Made by a program: the position numbers and the translations under genes
Source of the DNA: Acidocella sp.
Lineage (GTDB): Bacteria; Pseudomonadota; Alphaproteobacteria; Acetobacterales; Acetobacteraceae
Assembly: GCA_027308685.1 (NCBI GenBank)
Contig: DAIDEE010000006.1
Location: forward strand, 1 to 64,000
DNA length: 64,000 nucleotides
Direction of reading: 5' to 3'
Part shown: positions 47,227 through 54,987 of the stretch, piece after piece
Position numbering within the stretch: the stretch's first letter is position 1
Layout: every line of letters begins with the position of its first letter
The notes under the pieces: model-generated
The model's input: the letters and a program-made list of their open reading frames with translations, nothing else
What the model was told of the DNA's origin: nothing
The model's database searches: none

Positions 47227-47996
47227 AATAGTCCTCCTATATTGGGTTGCGTTATGCTGGCGGCGCTAAAAATGCCCAGGTTGAGAAACTTGCACAGTAT
47301 GGTTGCGGCTTCATCAGGGACCACTACATCGAGTGCGGTACCGAGCGGAAAGCCGCTCACCAGCATGCGGGCGAAATCAAAAGCCTCACCATGCAGAGTT
47401 GCCATTTTCAATTTGCCCAGATGACAAAACACGGCCAGATGTTCAGCCCTGGGTGCGGGGGGAAGATGATTTCCAAGCAAGGCGGCTTCCCAACCTGCCC
47501 GCGCCATTGGCCCCACCGTCAGTAAAGTGAGTGAGGGATGAGCGGTAAAATATAAGTTGGTTATTTTTGTGAGGTCGATCTGGCTCAGCCCTTCCAACGC
47601 CAAAGCGGGGTGGCGCGTGGCGTGCAAGGCCCGATGAACCGCCCAGTCCAACCGGGCGATATCTGCCAAGGCCGGATGTTGCCGCGACAGCATTGATTGA
47701 TTGAGATGAATTGAAAAATATTCATCATATTCATACAAATTTGCAGTTTTCGGCGAGCGGATCTGAATGAATTCCTGTGCCGCCTTATTAAATGCTGCTG
47801 CGCCGACGACACGTAGCACCGCCGGATATGCCAAGCGCAACACAGCGGCAAGATTGCCCAGCATATTCTGCCGATATACGCCCAGCCTGATCTGCATTGA
47901 TGGGCCGGCCTCAGCAATCTGCCCGGCCAGCAATGTGGCATCACCACTGCGTAGAAATTCAGCGAATAAGGTTTGCTGTTCAGCCAGTTGCAGCAT
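47223..47996 (-). CDS. bufC: BufC-like DUF2063 protein, partner of the MNIO enzyme
   Basis: 257 residues. The N-terminal DUF2063 domain is clear (QQTLFAEFLRSGD, IRLGVYRQNMLGNL, LRLAYPAVLRVVG). In MNIO systems this partner binds the precursor leader and presents it to the enzyme. ATG 47996 was chosen because GGAGG sits 6 bases upstream; the frame is open further up but those residues belong to the bufB overlap. It overlaps bufB by 17 bases and doxX by 4. Confidence 0.88.
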   Translation of the reverse strand: MLQLAEQQTLFAEFLRSGDATLLAGQIAEAGPSMQIRLGVYRQNMLGNLAAVLRLAYPAVLRVVGAAAFNKAAQEFIQIRSPKTANLYEYDEYFSIHLNQSMLSRQHPALADIARLDWAVHRALHATRHPALALEGLSQIDLTKITNLYFTAHPSLTLLTVGPMARAGWEAALLGNHLPPAPRAEHLAVFCHLGKLKMATLHGEAFDFARMLVSGFPLGTALDVVVPDEAATILCKFLNLGIFSAASITQPNIGGLL

Positions 47997-48834
47997 GATG
48001 AACCTCCGGGCTGACGCGCGCCAGATACTGCTGCGCAATGGTGGCTTGGGCCAATAATTCCGGCAATGCCGGCAGTGCCGCATCCCATTCGATCAGGTTT
48101 GGACGTGGACCAATTATACGAAGTGCCGTCTCGAACAACGCCCAGACCTCCGCCGCTACCGGGCGATCATGAGTATCAATTAACAAGCCGGTCTCATCAG
48201 CGCCTCCGCCAGCCAAATGATACTCGCCTATGGCATAGGAAGGCAGCGCCTCAAGATATTTTATGGCATTCCAGCCGTGATTATGCGCACTGATAAAAAT
48301 ATTACTGATATCGCATATGAGGCCACAACCTGTGCGCGCCACCAGAGCAGCCAGAAACTCTGGCTCAGGAATAGTGGAATTGTTGAATTGCAAATAGGTT
48401 GATGGGTTTTCCATCAATATCTGCCGTCGCAGAATATCTTGCACATGCATAACATTATCGCAAACGGTTGCAAGGCTTTCCTCGGTGAGGGGCAATGGCA
48501 ATAAATCTGCCAGGTAATGATGGTTCACTACTCCCCAGGCCAGATGCTCTGAGACTAAAGCGGGTTGAACTCTGCGCACCAAAGCGGTTATTCTGGCTAG
48601 GTGCTCAGGGTCAACCCGCGTTGCGCTGCCGAGCGAGAGGCCTACACTATGTAACGATACTGGATAATCGCGCCGTATATCCTCAAGAATTTCTAACGCT
48701 GGAGCACTCAGATAATTTTCGCTGTGAACCTCCACTCAGCCAATGTCTGGCCGGGTGGCTTGGAATATAGCATGGTGCGGAAAGCGCAGCCCGACCCCTG
48801 CTTGGCAAGGGACCGGGCTGTGATTTTGCGACAC
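47980..48834 (-). pseudogene. bufB: bufB MNIO (DUF692) gene with in-frame TGA
   Basis: Read through from GTG 48834, this frame encodes a 284-residue MNIO enzyme, the usual size, beginning near QAGVGLRFPHHAIFQATRPDIG. A TGA at 48736-48738 then stands exactly where the family has Trp (DIGW-EVHSENY). The frame goes on at once with VEVHSENYLSAPALEIL and the rest of the TIM-barrel with its His/Glu/Asp iron ligands. TGG to TGA is one base. A GTG directly after the stop (48735) could restart a 251-residue protein lacking the first strand. MNIO enzymes convert peptide Cys to thiazole/oxazole-type groups for copper binding. It is either a null allele, a split gene or a sequence error. Confidence 0.85.
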
Positions 48835-48844
48835 TGATACAGAC

Positions 48845-49165
48845 TCAGGAGGCTTTAAGAGAACCACCGGCGAGCTTTCCACAATCACCCGGTGACAACA
48901 AAACAAAAGAGGCAGGATCATTGGCTTTTGTGGCTTGCCCCGCGCAAGAATGTGTGCCGGTGGCACAATCATTGCGACCAACGGCGTTTACACCGTAACA
49001 AGCCCCCAAATGGCCGGCTTTGACTTGCGCCATGTTGGCCTGTTTTGTCTGCATCATTTGTTGCTGTGTCATCGGTATACCTTGAGCACTAGCAATACCC
49101 GGGGCCATGCTGGCGAGCCCAAGAGCGCTCGTCAGTACCGATGCGGCGAATAATCTACGATCCAT
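48845..49165 (-). CDS. bufA: Bufferin precursor peptide (DUF2282)
   Basis: 106 residues: a signal peptide (to about residue 27, GIASAQ), a Gln/Met-rich linker, and the DUF2282 core. Four Cys are at 56, 67, 74 and 95 within CYGVNAVGRNDCATGTHSCAGQ and SPGDCGK. This matches bufferin-1 type RiPP precursors whose Cys are modified by the MNIO enzyme and which then sequester copper in the periplasm. It has a GGGAG ribosome site before ATG 49165 and is the first gene of the bufA-B-C-doxX operon. Modification here depends on the state of bufB. Confidence 0.92.
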   Translation of the reverse strand: MDRRLFAASVLTSALGLASMAPGIASAQGIPMTQQQMMQTKQANMAQVKAGHLGACYGVNAVGRNDCATGTHSCAGQATKANDPASFVLLSPGDCGKLAGGSLKAS

Positions 49166-49215
49166 TTTGTTCTCCCGTTAATTCACCGCATGAACACCAG
49201 GCGGTACTTTGATTA

Positions 49216-49240
49216 TTTGCTGGGGGGGTGGAAAAGTTAC
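49216..49240 (-). promoter_or_regulatory. Possible SigF-type promoter of bufA, G7 tract in its spacer
   Basis: On the minus strand GTAACT (49240-49235) is followed after 15 bases by CAAA (49219-49216), close to but weaker than the GTAACC-N16-CGAA type. The spacer holds a homopolymer of seven G on the plus strand (49222-49228). It lies about 50 bp before the bufA start. Confidence 0.4.
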
Positions 49241-49274
49241 GCGAGGATCAGGCAAAAATTTTTACCACCCCCCT

Positions 49275-49300
49275 GTAACCTTTCCCCGGCTTGTGGCGAA
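49275..49300 (+). promoter_or_regulatory. SigF-type ECF promoter GTAACC-N16-CGAA
   Basis: GTAACC (49275-49280), a 16-base spacer, then CGAA (49297-49300). This equals the motif reported for Caulobacter SigF targets. It lies 61 bp before the Cys-rich peptide gene that starts the operon containing the ECF sigma factor and NrsF homologue, so autoregulation is expected. Confidence 0.75.
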
Positions 49301-49360
49301 CAACCTTTTACGCGGCCCATGGATTGTCATGGGCTGACGGATTGGGAAGGGATTTTAAAA

Positions 49361-49573
49361 ATGAAGTTTAAGGCATCTATGCTGACTTTGGGTACCGCCG
49401 TTGCGTTGGGCGGGCTGGTTGCTGCCACCGCACCGGCACGGGCCGCTTGTGCGGGCCAGTCGAATACCATGGCCCCGGCTGCCAAATGTTCGGCTGCCAA
49501 ATGCTCGGGCACGACAGCAAAAAAATGTGCTGGTCAGGCTGCTCCCTGTGCGGCCAGGTGCAAGGCAAAATAA
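49361..49573 (+). CDS. Second Cys-rich exported peptide, bufferin-2-like
   Basis: 70 residues: a signal peptide (cleavage near APARA, residue 28) and a mature part of about 42 residues with six Cys (30, 43, 48, 56, 63, 67) spaced among Ala, Lys and Gln (CSAAKCSGTTAKKCAG). Low-complexity Cys/Lys/Ala peptides of this kind are a second class of MNIO substrates. ATG 49361 has an AAGGGA ribosome site; the longer open frame from 49190 crosses the promoter and is not coding. It is first in the plus-strand operon, before thioredoxin and ccdA. Confidence 0.72.
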   Translation: MKFKASMLTLGTAVALGGLVAATAPARAACAGQSNTMAPAAKCSAAKCSGTTAKKCAGQAAPCAARCKAK

Positions 49574-49628
49574 TCCAAAGCGCGGCTGTGTCCCCGCAGC
49601 AGCGCACAAATTTATGGGAGCGATGTCT

Positions 49629-50057
49629 ATGTTGACTCAAAACAAAGCTCATAAAATTACCCGTCAGTTGGTTCTCAAGGGTACAGTGCTATGCGGGTTG
49701 CTGATGATCGGCGCACCCTATGCCGAAGCTGCCAGTTTCGTCCCTTACACGCAGGCGGCTTTCGATGCGGCCATTGCCAATCACACGCCGGTTGTTATTC
49801 ATATTGAAGCCAGTTGGTGCCCCGTTTGTAAGCAACAGCAAGCCATATTGGAGAGTCTGCAGCGAGACCCGCACTACGCGAAGCTGGAAATTCTCGATGT
49901 TGATTTCGACAAGCAAAAACCTGTTGTCAAACAGTTTGGTGCCACCATGCAAAGCACACTCATCGCTTACCATGACGGCAAGCTGGCCCAACGTGCCGTT
50001 GGTATTACAAGTCAAAGTGCCGTGACCTCACTTTTGAACTCTGCCGTCGGCAATTAA
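49629..50057 (+). CDS. Exported thioredoxin-like protein
   Basis: 142 residues. An N-terminal hydrophobic signal or anchor (GTVLCGLLMIGAPYAEA) is followed by a thioredoxin fold with active site WCPVC (CPVC). A TLIAYHDGK segment lies where the cis-Pro loop is expected, and the Pro itself appears replaced by Thr. Of three nearby ATG codons, 49629 has the correctly spaced GGGAG site. CcdA-like protein follows 9 bases later and could supply electrons across the membrane. Likely role: thiol reduction in the periplasm, perhaps of the Cys-rich peptides; inferred. Confidence 0.85.
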   Translation: MLTQNKAHKITRQLVLKGTVLCGLLMIGAPYAEAASFVPYTQAAFDAAIANHTPVVIHIEASWCPVCKQQQAILESLQRDPHYAKLEILDVDFDKQKPVVKQFGATMQSTLIAYHDGKLAQRAVGITSQSAVTSLLNSAVGN

Positions 50058-50066
50058 GCCCGCAAG

Positions 50067-50786
50067 ATGATAACCGCTGGCTTTTTTGCCCTGCTGGCAG
50101 GGCTGCTCTCCACTCTCTCGCCCTGCGTTGTACCGGTGTTACCCTTGGTGTTGGGTGCGGCGCTCTCGCAGCACCGTGCCGGGCCGCTGGCGTTGGCGGG
50201 CGGTGTTGCGCTGTCCTTCACGTTGATTGGCCTGTTTGTCGCCACGATCGGGTTTTCACTTGGATTGAACTTTGGCGTATTCCGAATTTTAGCTTCGGTG
50301 CTGCTGTTGGCTCTGGGATTGTTACTGCTGATTCCTGGTGCTCAGACAAAGCTCGCCACTGCAACCGGGCCGTTTGGCAACTGGGTGAATCAGCGATTTG
50401 GCAGCGGCAGGGGGATTGGTCTGCGCGGGCAGTTTGGTATCGGGCTGTTGCTTGGCACCATCTGGTCGCCGTGCGCCGGGCCAACCTTAGGGGCGGCCAG
50501 CCTATTGGCGTCACAGGGGAAAGGCCTTGGGCATGTTGCCCTGGTGATGCTGATGTTCGGCATCGGCACGGCTCTGCCCTTGGTGGTGCTGGGCTTTGTC
50601 TCCCGCGCCAGTTTGGCTCGCCTGCGTAACCGGATGTTGGGGGCGGGTTCGGCTGGTAAAATGCTGCTTGGCGGGGCGCTGGTGGCGGTTTCTCTGTTAA
50701 TGATCACGGGGCTGGATCATCCGCTGGAGAGCTACCTGGTTCAAGCCTCGCCACCGTGGCTGACCGCCGCCACGACGCAGTTCTGA
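50067..50786 (+). CDS. CcdA/DsbD-like transmembrane electron carrier
   Basis: 239 residues and about six membrane helices. The two redox Cys of the CcdA family are present in LSPCVVPVLP (about residue 18) and WSPCAGPTLG (about 137). Such proteins carry reducing power from cytoplasmic thioredoxin to periplasmic thiol proteins. It lies between an exported thioredoxin gene and a DUF6969-like gene whose ATG overlaps its stop by one base (TGATG). Confidence 0.9.
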   Translation: MITAGFFALLAGLLSTLSPCVVPVLPLVLGAALSQHRAGPLALAGGVALSFTLIGLFVATIGFSLGLNFGVFRILASVLLLALGLLLLIPGAQTKLATATGPFGNWVNQRFGSGRGIGLRGQFGIGLLLGTIWSPCAGPTLGAASLLASQGKGLGHVALVMLMFGIGTALPLVVLGFVSRASLARLRNRMLGAGSAGKMLLGGALVAVSLLMITGLDHPLESYLVQASPPWLTAATTQF

Positions 50787-51424
50787 TGCATACCACCACC
50801 ACCTTGTTGGAACGCGCGCAGGCCGCCGCAACTCTGGTGGCGGCCCTTGGTGTTTTGGAAAGTGCCGGACAAAATTTGGTGACCTGTTTGATAGGCGGTG
50901 CGCCATTTGAAGCCCTTACGCATTACCCGCCTGATGATGTGGTCGACCCCGTAAGCCAGGCGCAATATTATTTTCATGCCCACCGAGGGGCGAAAGAGAG
51001 CGGTCACATTCATTGTTTCATGCGTGGAACAGGAGACGCCAGGCTGACGCATGTGGCAGCCCTCTCGCTCGACAGTTCCGGCAGACCGGCAAAGTTTTTT
51101 ACCACCAACTTATGGGTAACCGACGATCACTGGGCTGAGGCACCGCAGGTGATCAGCCTGTTGCCGCGCATGGTATGGCGGGACGCGCCGGGGCCTGAAA
51201 CGGTGAACCAGGTGCTGGGCGCGTTGTTTATACTGTATCGCCGCGAACTGGCCTCTTTGCTGCGCCGACGTGATAAAACACTGTTGCGTTGGGCGGCAAA
51301 ATATCCGGAGCAGGACCTATTTGCCGATGAACGGCTGGAAATTCTCAGCAGCGTGACCATCGATTTGCCTAAAACTCTGGGCCAACTGCGCCGCCAACTT
51401 GGGGTTGCCGACGATGAGCCATAA
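50786..51424 (+). CDS. DUF6969-like protein of unknown function
   Basis: 212 residues, no signal peptide and no membrane helix. Conserved-looking segments are THYPPDDVVD, QYYFHAHRG, SGHIHCFM and the later NLWVTDDHWAE; the His-rich pattern could bind metal. It resembles family DUF6969, recalled from memory rather than searched. ATG 50786 is translationally coupled to the ccdA-like stop. Its place between a thiol-reducing pair and the SigF/NrsF pair suggests a role in copper or thiol stress. Confidence 0.7.
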   Translation: MHTTTTLLERAQAAATLVAALGVLESAGQNLVTCLIGGAPFEALTHYPPDDVVDPVSQAQYYFHAHRGAKESGHIHCFMRGTGDARLTHVAALSLDSSGRPAKFFTTNLWVTDDHWAEAPQVISLLPRMVWRDAPGPETVNQVLGALFILYRRELASLLRRRDKTLLRWAAKYPEQDLFADERLEILSSVTIDLPKTLGQLRRQLGVADDEP

Positions 51425-51488
51425 TGCTCTAGCTGCCGGTTTACAGAATGGCATACAAACCCAATTCTGGGGGCGCAGCGGGGGAAAC

Positions 51489-52061
51489 ATGGTGGATGAA
51501 GACCCAAATTGGCGGGTCTGGATGGTGGCGGCCCAAGCCGGCGACGCGCGGGCCTATGCTGCGTTGCTGGGTGCGGCCTTGCCTTGGTTGCGTCGCCGGG
51601 CACGCTCACGCTGGCCATATTCGAATGCTGCTGATATCGAGGACATGGTGCAGGAAACCCTGTTGGCTTTGCATCAGAACCGCCATCTTTACGACCCAAC
51701 CCGCCCGCTTGCGCCGTTTTTATTCGGCATTCTAAAGCTACGCGGCGCCGATGTGCGTAGGCGGCGGCAACGTCATGCCGGGCACGAAACCGCTATCGAA
51801 GATGTACCTGTAACCTTTTCTGGGCTGATCACGAATGAGACACAGGAGAGCGATTCCGATCGCGCCGTGATGCTGGCGGCAATAGCGGAACTTTCAGAGC
51901 GTGACAGGATGGTACTTGAATTGTTGAAGGTGCGGCAATTATCGCTGCGGGAAGCGGCAACGCAAACTGGCATGAGTATCGTGGCCTTGAAGGTGGCAAC
52001 GTTCCGGGCCATGCAGCGGCTCAAGGCCGTGATGAAAGGATCGCATCCAGATGCAAACTGA
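51489..52061 (+). CDS. sigF: ECF RNA polymerase sigma factor, SigF type
   Basis: 190 residues with sigma region 2 (RRRARSRWPYSNAADIEDMVQETLLALHQ) and region 4 (LSERDRMVLELLKVRQLSLREAATQTGMS). ATG 51489 follows a GGGGGAA site; an earlier ATG at 51414 overlaps the previous gene but has no such site. It overlaps the NrsF-like anti-sigma gene by 11 bases. In Caulobacter the SigF/NrsF pair controls bufferin operons in response to metals; the matching promoter at 49275 supports the same logic here. The gene also contains a second perfect promoter motif (51810-51835). Confidence 0.9.
   Translation: MVDEDPNWRVWMVAAQAGDARAYAALLGAALPWLRRRARSRWPYSNAADIEDMVQETLLALHQNRHLYDPTRPLAPFLFGILKLRGADVRRRRQRHAGHETAIEDVPVTFSGLITNETQESDSDRAVMLAAIAELSERDRMVLELLKVRQLSLREAATQTGMSIVALKVATFRAMQRLKAVMKGSHPDAN
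51810..51835 (+). promoter_or_regulatory. Second GTAACC-N16-CGAA motif, inside sigF
   Basis: GTAACC (51810-51815), 16 bases, CGAA (51832-51835), in sense orientation inside the sigma factor gene and about 215 bp before the anti-sigma start. It may be an internal promoter feeding nrsF and the Tat protein gene. Confidence 0.5.
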
Positions 52062-52701
52062 AGATTTAATCACCAGCCTGACACAGAATTTGCCGCCGGT
52101 GCGACGTGCCTCGTCACCATCGGCGCTATTGTTGCGCTGGCTGCTGATAACCGCGCCGGTTTTGGTGCTGGTGGTGTGGATTATGGGACCATTACCATCT
52201 CTGACCACGCAGATTACACAACCGCGTTTTATCAGGGCGGAATTGCTGGCTGGCGTTACGTGTCTTGTCTCCGCCTATGCCGCTTTCAGTGCCGGACGGC
52301 CCGATGAGCCGGCTTGGAAATTATGGCTCCCGTTCATAGCGTTTGGACTTTGGCTGGCGGAATTGGGGCGGCAATGTTTTGTTCTCTCTGTCCAAACTAA
52401 AGGGGCGGCCTTGGTCCTGCACACTGACTTCATGTGCATCCCCGCCATTGCCCTGGCCGGGCTGATTCCAGCCTTGGCGATGGTGTGGTTTTTGCGTCGG
52501 CGGGCGGCCTTTCGCCTCACCCATGCCAGCCTGTGCGGCGCCATGGCCGCTGCCGCTGCCGCCGAGGTGGCGCTGCCGCTATTTCACGCCGCCGAGACGA
52601 TGATGATGGTGCTGGTCTGGCAGATGGGCAGCGTTGTGCTGTTCACCATGTTCGCTGCCGCCTGCGGACGATTTATTCTCACGAAACCAGCAATAATTTA
52701 A
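52051..52701 (+). CDS. nrsF: NrsF-type membrane anti-sigma factor (DUF1109)
   Basis: 216 residues with six predicted membrane helices, the DUF1109 pattern. It overlaps sigF, as usual for such pairs, and should hold SigF at the membrane until metal or oxidant stress. Cys129 in DFMCIPAIAL matches the first conserved sensory Cys of Caulobacter NrsF. At the place of the second (near residue 180, LFHAAET) I see Ala after His, so that Cys seems lost; another Cys is at 162. Confidence 0.85.
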   Translation: MQTEDLITSLTQNLPPVRRASSPSALLLRWLLITAPVLVLVVWIMGPLPSLTTQITQPRFIRAELLAGVTCLVSAYAAFSAGRPDEPAWKLWLPFIAFGLWLAELGRQCFVLSVQTKGAALVLHTDFMCIPAIALAGLIPALAMVWFLRRRAAFRLTHASLCGAMAAAAAAEVALPLFHAAETMMMVLVWQMGSVVLFTMFAAACGRFILTKPAII

Positions 52702-52729
52702 TCTCCTATCACAGAAAGGCTATCCTATT

Positions 52730-53395
52730 ATGACCATTAATCGTCGGCGCTTCATTGCGAATACTGCATTGGTTGGAAGCAACTTGCTGTTAGCCAGTCG
52801 CAATACCGCACTGGCTGCTGAAGCACTGAACCTCGACTTCATTCTTCACGCGACTTTTTTTTCGCGTGAAATGAAGCTCGCTAAACCACTTGACCCCCAT
52901 GCGTTTGTTTACGATGCCACAGCGCCTGCCGCGATCGGCCCGCAGGGAATCCACCATGTTGCTGGCTACCGCCCCACGCTCATTGCCGGCCCTGTCAATG
53001 TGGAAGCCTATAATGCTAATGGCAAATCACTGGGGTTCCAAATTGCCGATTGGTTTGCTGCCCGTGGAAAAGTTAAAATCGTCCCGCATGGAGATGGTGC
53101 AGTTGTTACCAGCCACTTCACCAACCTGCTTCCCAACGGGCTATATAGCCTGTTTGAGAATCACTTTGATGTAAAGCCGATAGGCTTCACCCCGCTTGAT
53201 GGTACTGGCACCAGCAATAGTTTTAGTGCAGATGCCAATGGGTCTGGCAGCATCACCGTTAAGGCAACAAAAATGCTAACCCATGCGAATGCGGTTTTGC
53301 TTGTTTACCATAGCGATAATCAAACGCACGGCATGGAACGTGGTAATATCGGCGTGACGGCTCACCACCAGCTGATCGCCCGCATACCTGCGTAA
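52730..53395 (+). CDS. Tat-exported protein of unknown function
   Basis: 221 residues with a clear twin-arginine signal (NRRRFIANTAL, cleavage near TALAA). The mature part appears beta-rich with several His (FILHATFF, GIHHVAGY, TSHFTNLL, THANAVLLVYHSDNQTHG), which could bind metal. It follows nrsF by 28 bases and is last in the SigF operon, before the hairpin at 53407. I do not recognise the family with certainty. Confidence 0.75.
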   Translation: MTINRRRFIANTALVGSNLLLASRNTALAAEALNLDFILHATFFSREMKLAKPLDPHAFVYDATAPAAIGPQGIHHVAGYRPTLIAGPVNVEAYNANGKSLGFQIADWFAARGKVKIVPHGDGAVVTSHFTNLLPNGLYSLFENHFDVKPIGFTPLDGTGTSNSFSADANGSGSITVKATKMLTHANAVLLVYHSDNQTHGMERGNIGVTAHHQLIARIPA

Positions 53396-53406
53396 CTCTT
53401 AATCGA

Positions 53407-53437
53407 CGCGATGTTCGGCTTAAGTCCGACCATCGCG
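53407..53437 (+). terminator. 12-bp stem at the end of the SigF operon
   Basis: CGCGATGTTCGG (53407-53418) and CCGACCATCGCG (53426-53437) pair with one mismatch around a 7-base loop, 11 bases after the stop codon. No T-run is present. Confidence 0.5.
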
Positions 53438-53692
53438 TGTATGACGTATGGTGCCGCGACTATAAAATAAGCCGGGGATTTTTTCGATCGCTGGGGGTAT
53501 CATCTTGAACTCACTGCGATGTTGGTGGAGCAGGGGTCGCGGAGGGGCGAGTATGTGACCATGCCGATCACCTCGTCACCAGGTCGGCCTTGACCCTGGG
53601 CTTTGCGGTAAGCCTGCCCACATAATATGCCGCGCGTCCTGCGTGCCGCTGAGGATTCACCCATGTTTTGACCTTCCCTGGCGAGTCGTATT

Positions 53693-54244
53693 TTAACGTA
53701 GGCCGAGCCGTTGTGCCGCCTGTGCCACGCATATTTCGAAAATATCCAGAGCATTGAAGGGCCGGGTTAATGCATCCGGAGGCAGCGTTACCGCGAGACC
53801 GCTACCTTGTTCAACCGCGCCTGGAACCATGAGGTTATCTGGCAGCCCAAAGTCTTCCACGGCCACGGCCTGCATCTGGTCAGGCAAGGCCGCCTGTTGG
53901 GCTCGGCTGCGTTCGGAGAATGATGTCGCGCAGTTGGAGTACCCGAAAATAGGCTTTCCGCGACCCAAAAACCAGCCGACTTCAAGCAGCGTGCCGGCGT
54001 CGGCTGATGCGCCGCGAAATGGTGTTAGATTGGCGATGATGAGGTCACATTCTTCCATCATCTCAATATCTTTGCGAAAGATTGCGCGCCACACGTCGCC
54101 CGGTGGGCTTGTGGATATTTGTGCAACATCCTCAAGTGGCGCTCGGCCAATCAACCCATATGTCGCGCAGATTTTGATTTTTGCTTCAGCGTTTTGCGCA
54201 GCATTGGGAAGGAATACATCGGGCCCGGCGAGATAGGCTTTCAT
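53693..54244 (-). CDS. Nucleoside 2-deoxyribosyltransferase-like protein
   Basis: 183 residues starting MKAYLAGPDVFLPNA, then DIEMMEECDLIIANLTPFRG and ADAGTLLEVGWFLGRGKP, the standard motifs of this N-glycoside transferase/hydrolase family. The catalytic Glu is in the GTLLEVGW segment. The start overlaps the upstream permease stop as ATGA (54241-54244), which fixes ATG 54244; the longer upstream frame is inside the permease gene. Coupling to an NMT1/THI5-type transporter suggests processing of an imported nucleoside or pyrimidine compound. Confidence 0.88.
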   Translation of the reverse strand: MKAYLAGPDVFLPNAAQNAEAKIKICATYGLIGRAPLEDVAQISTSPPGDVWRAIFRKDIEMMEECDLIIANLTPFRGASADAGTLLEVGWFLGRGKPIFGYSNCATSFSERSRAQQAALPDQMQAVAVEDFGLPDNLMVPGAVEQGSGLAVTLPPDALTRPFNALDIFEICVAQAAQRLGLR

Positions 54245-54987
54245 GAAACGCCTCTTCGGCTGTCGGGTGCCCAGTAAATGAGGTTGCGCAAAATACGGTC
54301 GAAAATTGTGAAAAGCAGAACTGCCATCATGCAAAGCACGAACAAGGCGGCGAACATTACATCTGTCTGAATTCGGGCATTGGCGTTGATCATCACATAG
54401 CCCAGGCCAGAGGAGGCACCGACCCATTCGCCGATGATGGCGCCGATGGGGGCCAGGGCCGTGGCAACGCGCAAGCCCGATGCGAAGGACGGTAGCGCCG
54501 CTGGTAAGCGTATATGCCAGAGGGTTGAGAAACGCGAGGCGTTCATGGCGGCTGCCATGTCAAGCCAGCCTGGTTCGGTAAGGCGTAGCCCATCCGCCAG
54601 CGAGGCTGTGACGGGGAAGAAAATCACCAGTATGGTCATGATGATTTTGGATGTCATGCCAAAACCAAACCACAGCACGAGCAATGGGGCGAGGGCGAAT
54701 ACTGGTATGGCCTGGCTAAGCACCAGCACCGGCATCAACCAGCGCTGTACGGGCGGCAAGACGGCCATTGTTAAGGCGGCCAGGGCACCTAGCAACGTGC
54801 CAAAGAACAAGCCAAGCAAAATTTCTGCAAGGGTGACGAGCGTATTATCAAACAAAAAATTTCGCTGTGCGATGAGTGCGGCCGCGACTGATTGCGGGGT
54901 GGGCAGCATGTACGGTGGCACTGGGCAGAATTGCGTGACAGCCCACCATCCAGCCAGAAAGACGGCGAAGGTGATGAATCCCCTCAT
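54241..54987 (-). CDS. ABC transporter permease (SsuC/ThiX-like)
   Basis: 248 residues with about six helices of the MetI type, close to SsuC/TauC/ThiX permeases. The loop ...LRLTEPGWLDMAAAMNASRFSTLWHI is the ATPase-contact (EAA) region. It overlaps the ATPase gene before it and the deoxyribosyltransferase-like gene after it by 4 bases each, so one transcript is certain in practice. Confidence 0.9.
   Translation of the reverse strand: MRGFITFAVFLAGWWAVTQFCPVPPYMLPTPQSVAAALIAQRNFLFDNTLVTLAEILLGLFFGTLLGALAALTMAVLPPVQRWLMPVLVLSQAIPVFALAPLLVLWFGFGMTSKIIMTILVIFFPVTASLADGLRLTEPGWLDMAAAMNASRFSTLWHIRLPAALPSFASGLRVATALAPIGAIIGEWVGASSGLGYVMINANARIQTDVMFAALFVLCMMAVLLFTIFDRILRNLIYWAPDSRRGVS

Noticed and set aside
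49190-49360. N-terminal extension of the Cys-rich peptide frame
   Set aside because: It spans the SigF-type promoter, and the ATG at 49361 has its own ribosome site followed by a clean signal peptide.
53500-53754. 84-codon minus frame after the SigF operon
   Set aside because: Overlaps the end of the deoxyribosyltransferase-like gene, has no ribosome site and basic, non-protein-like composition.
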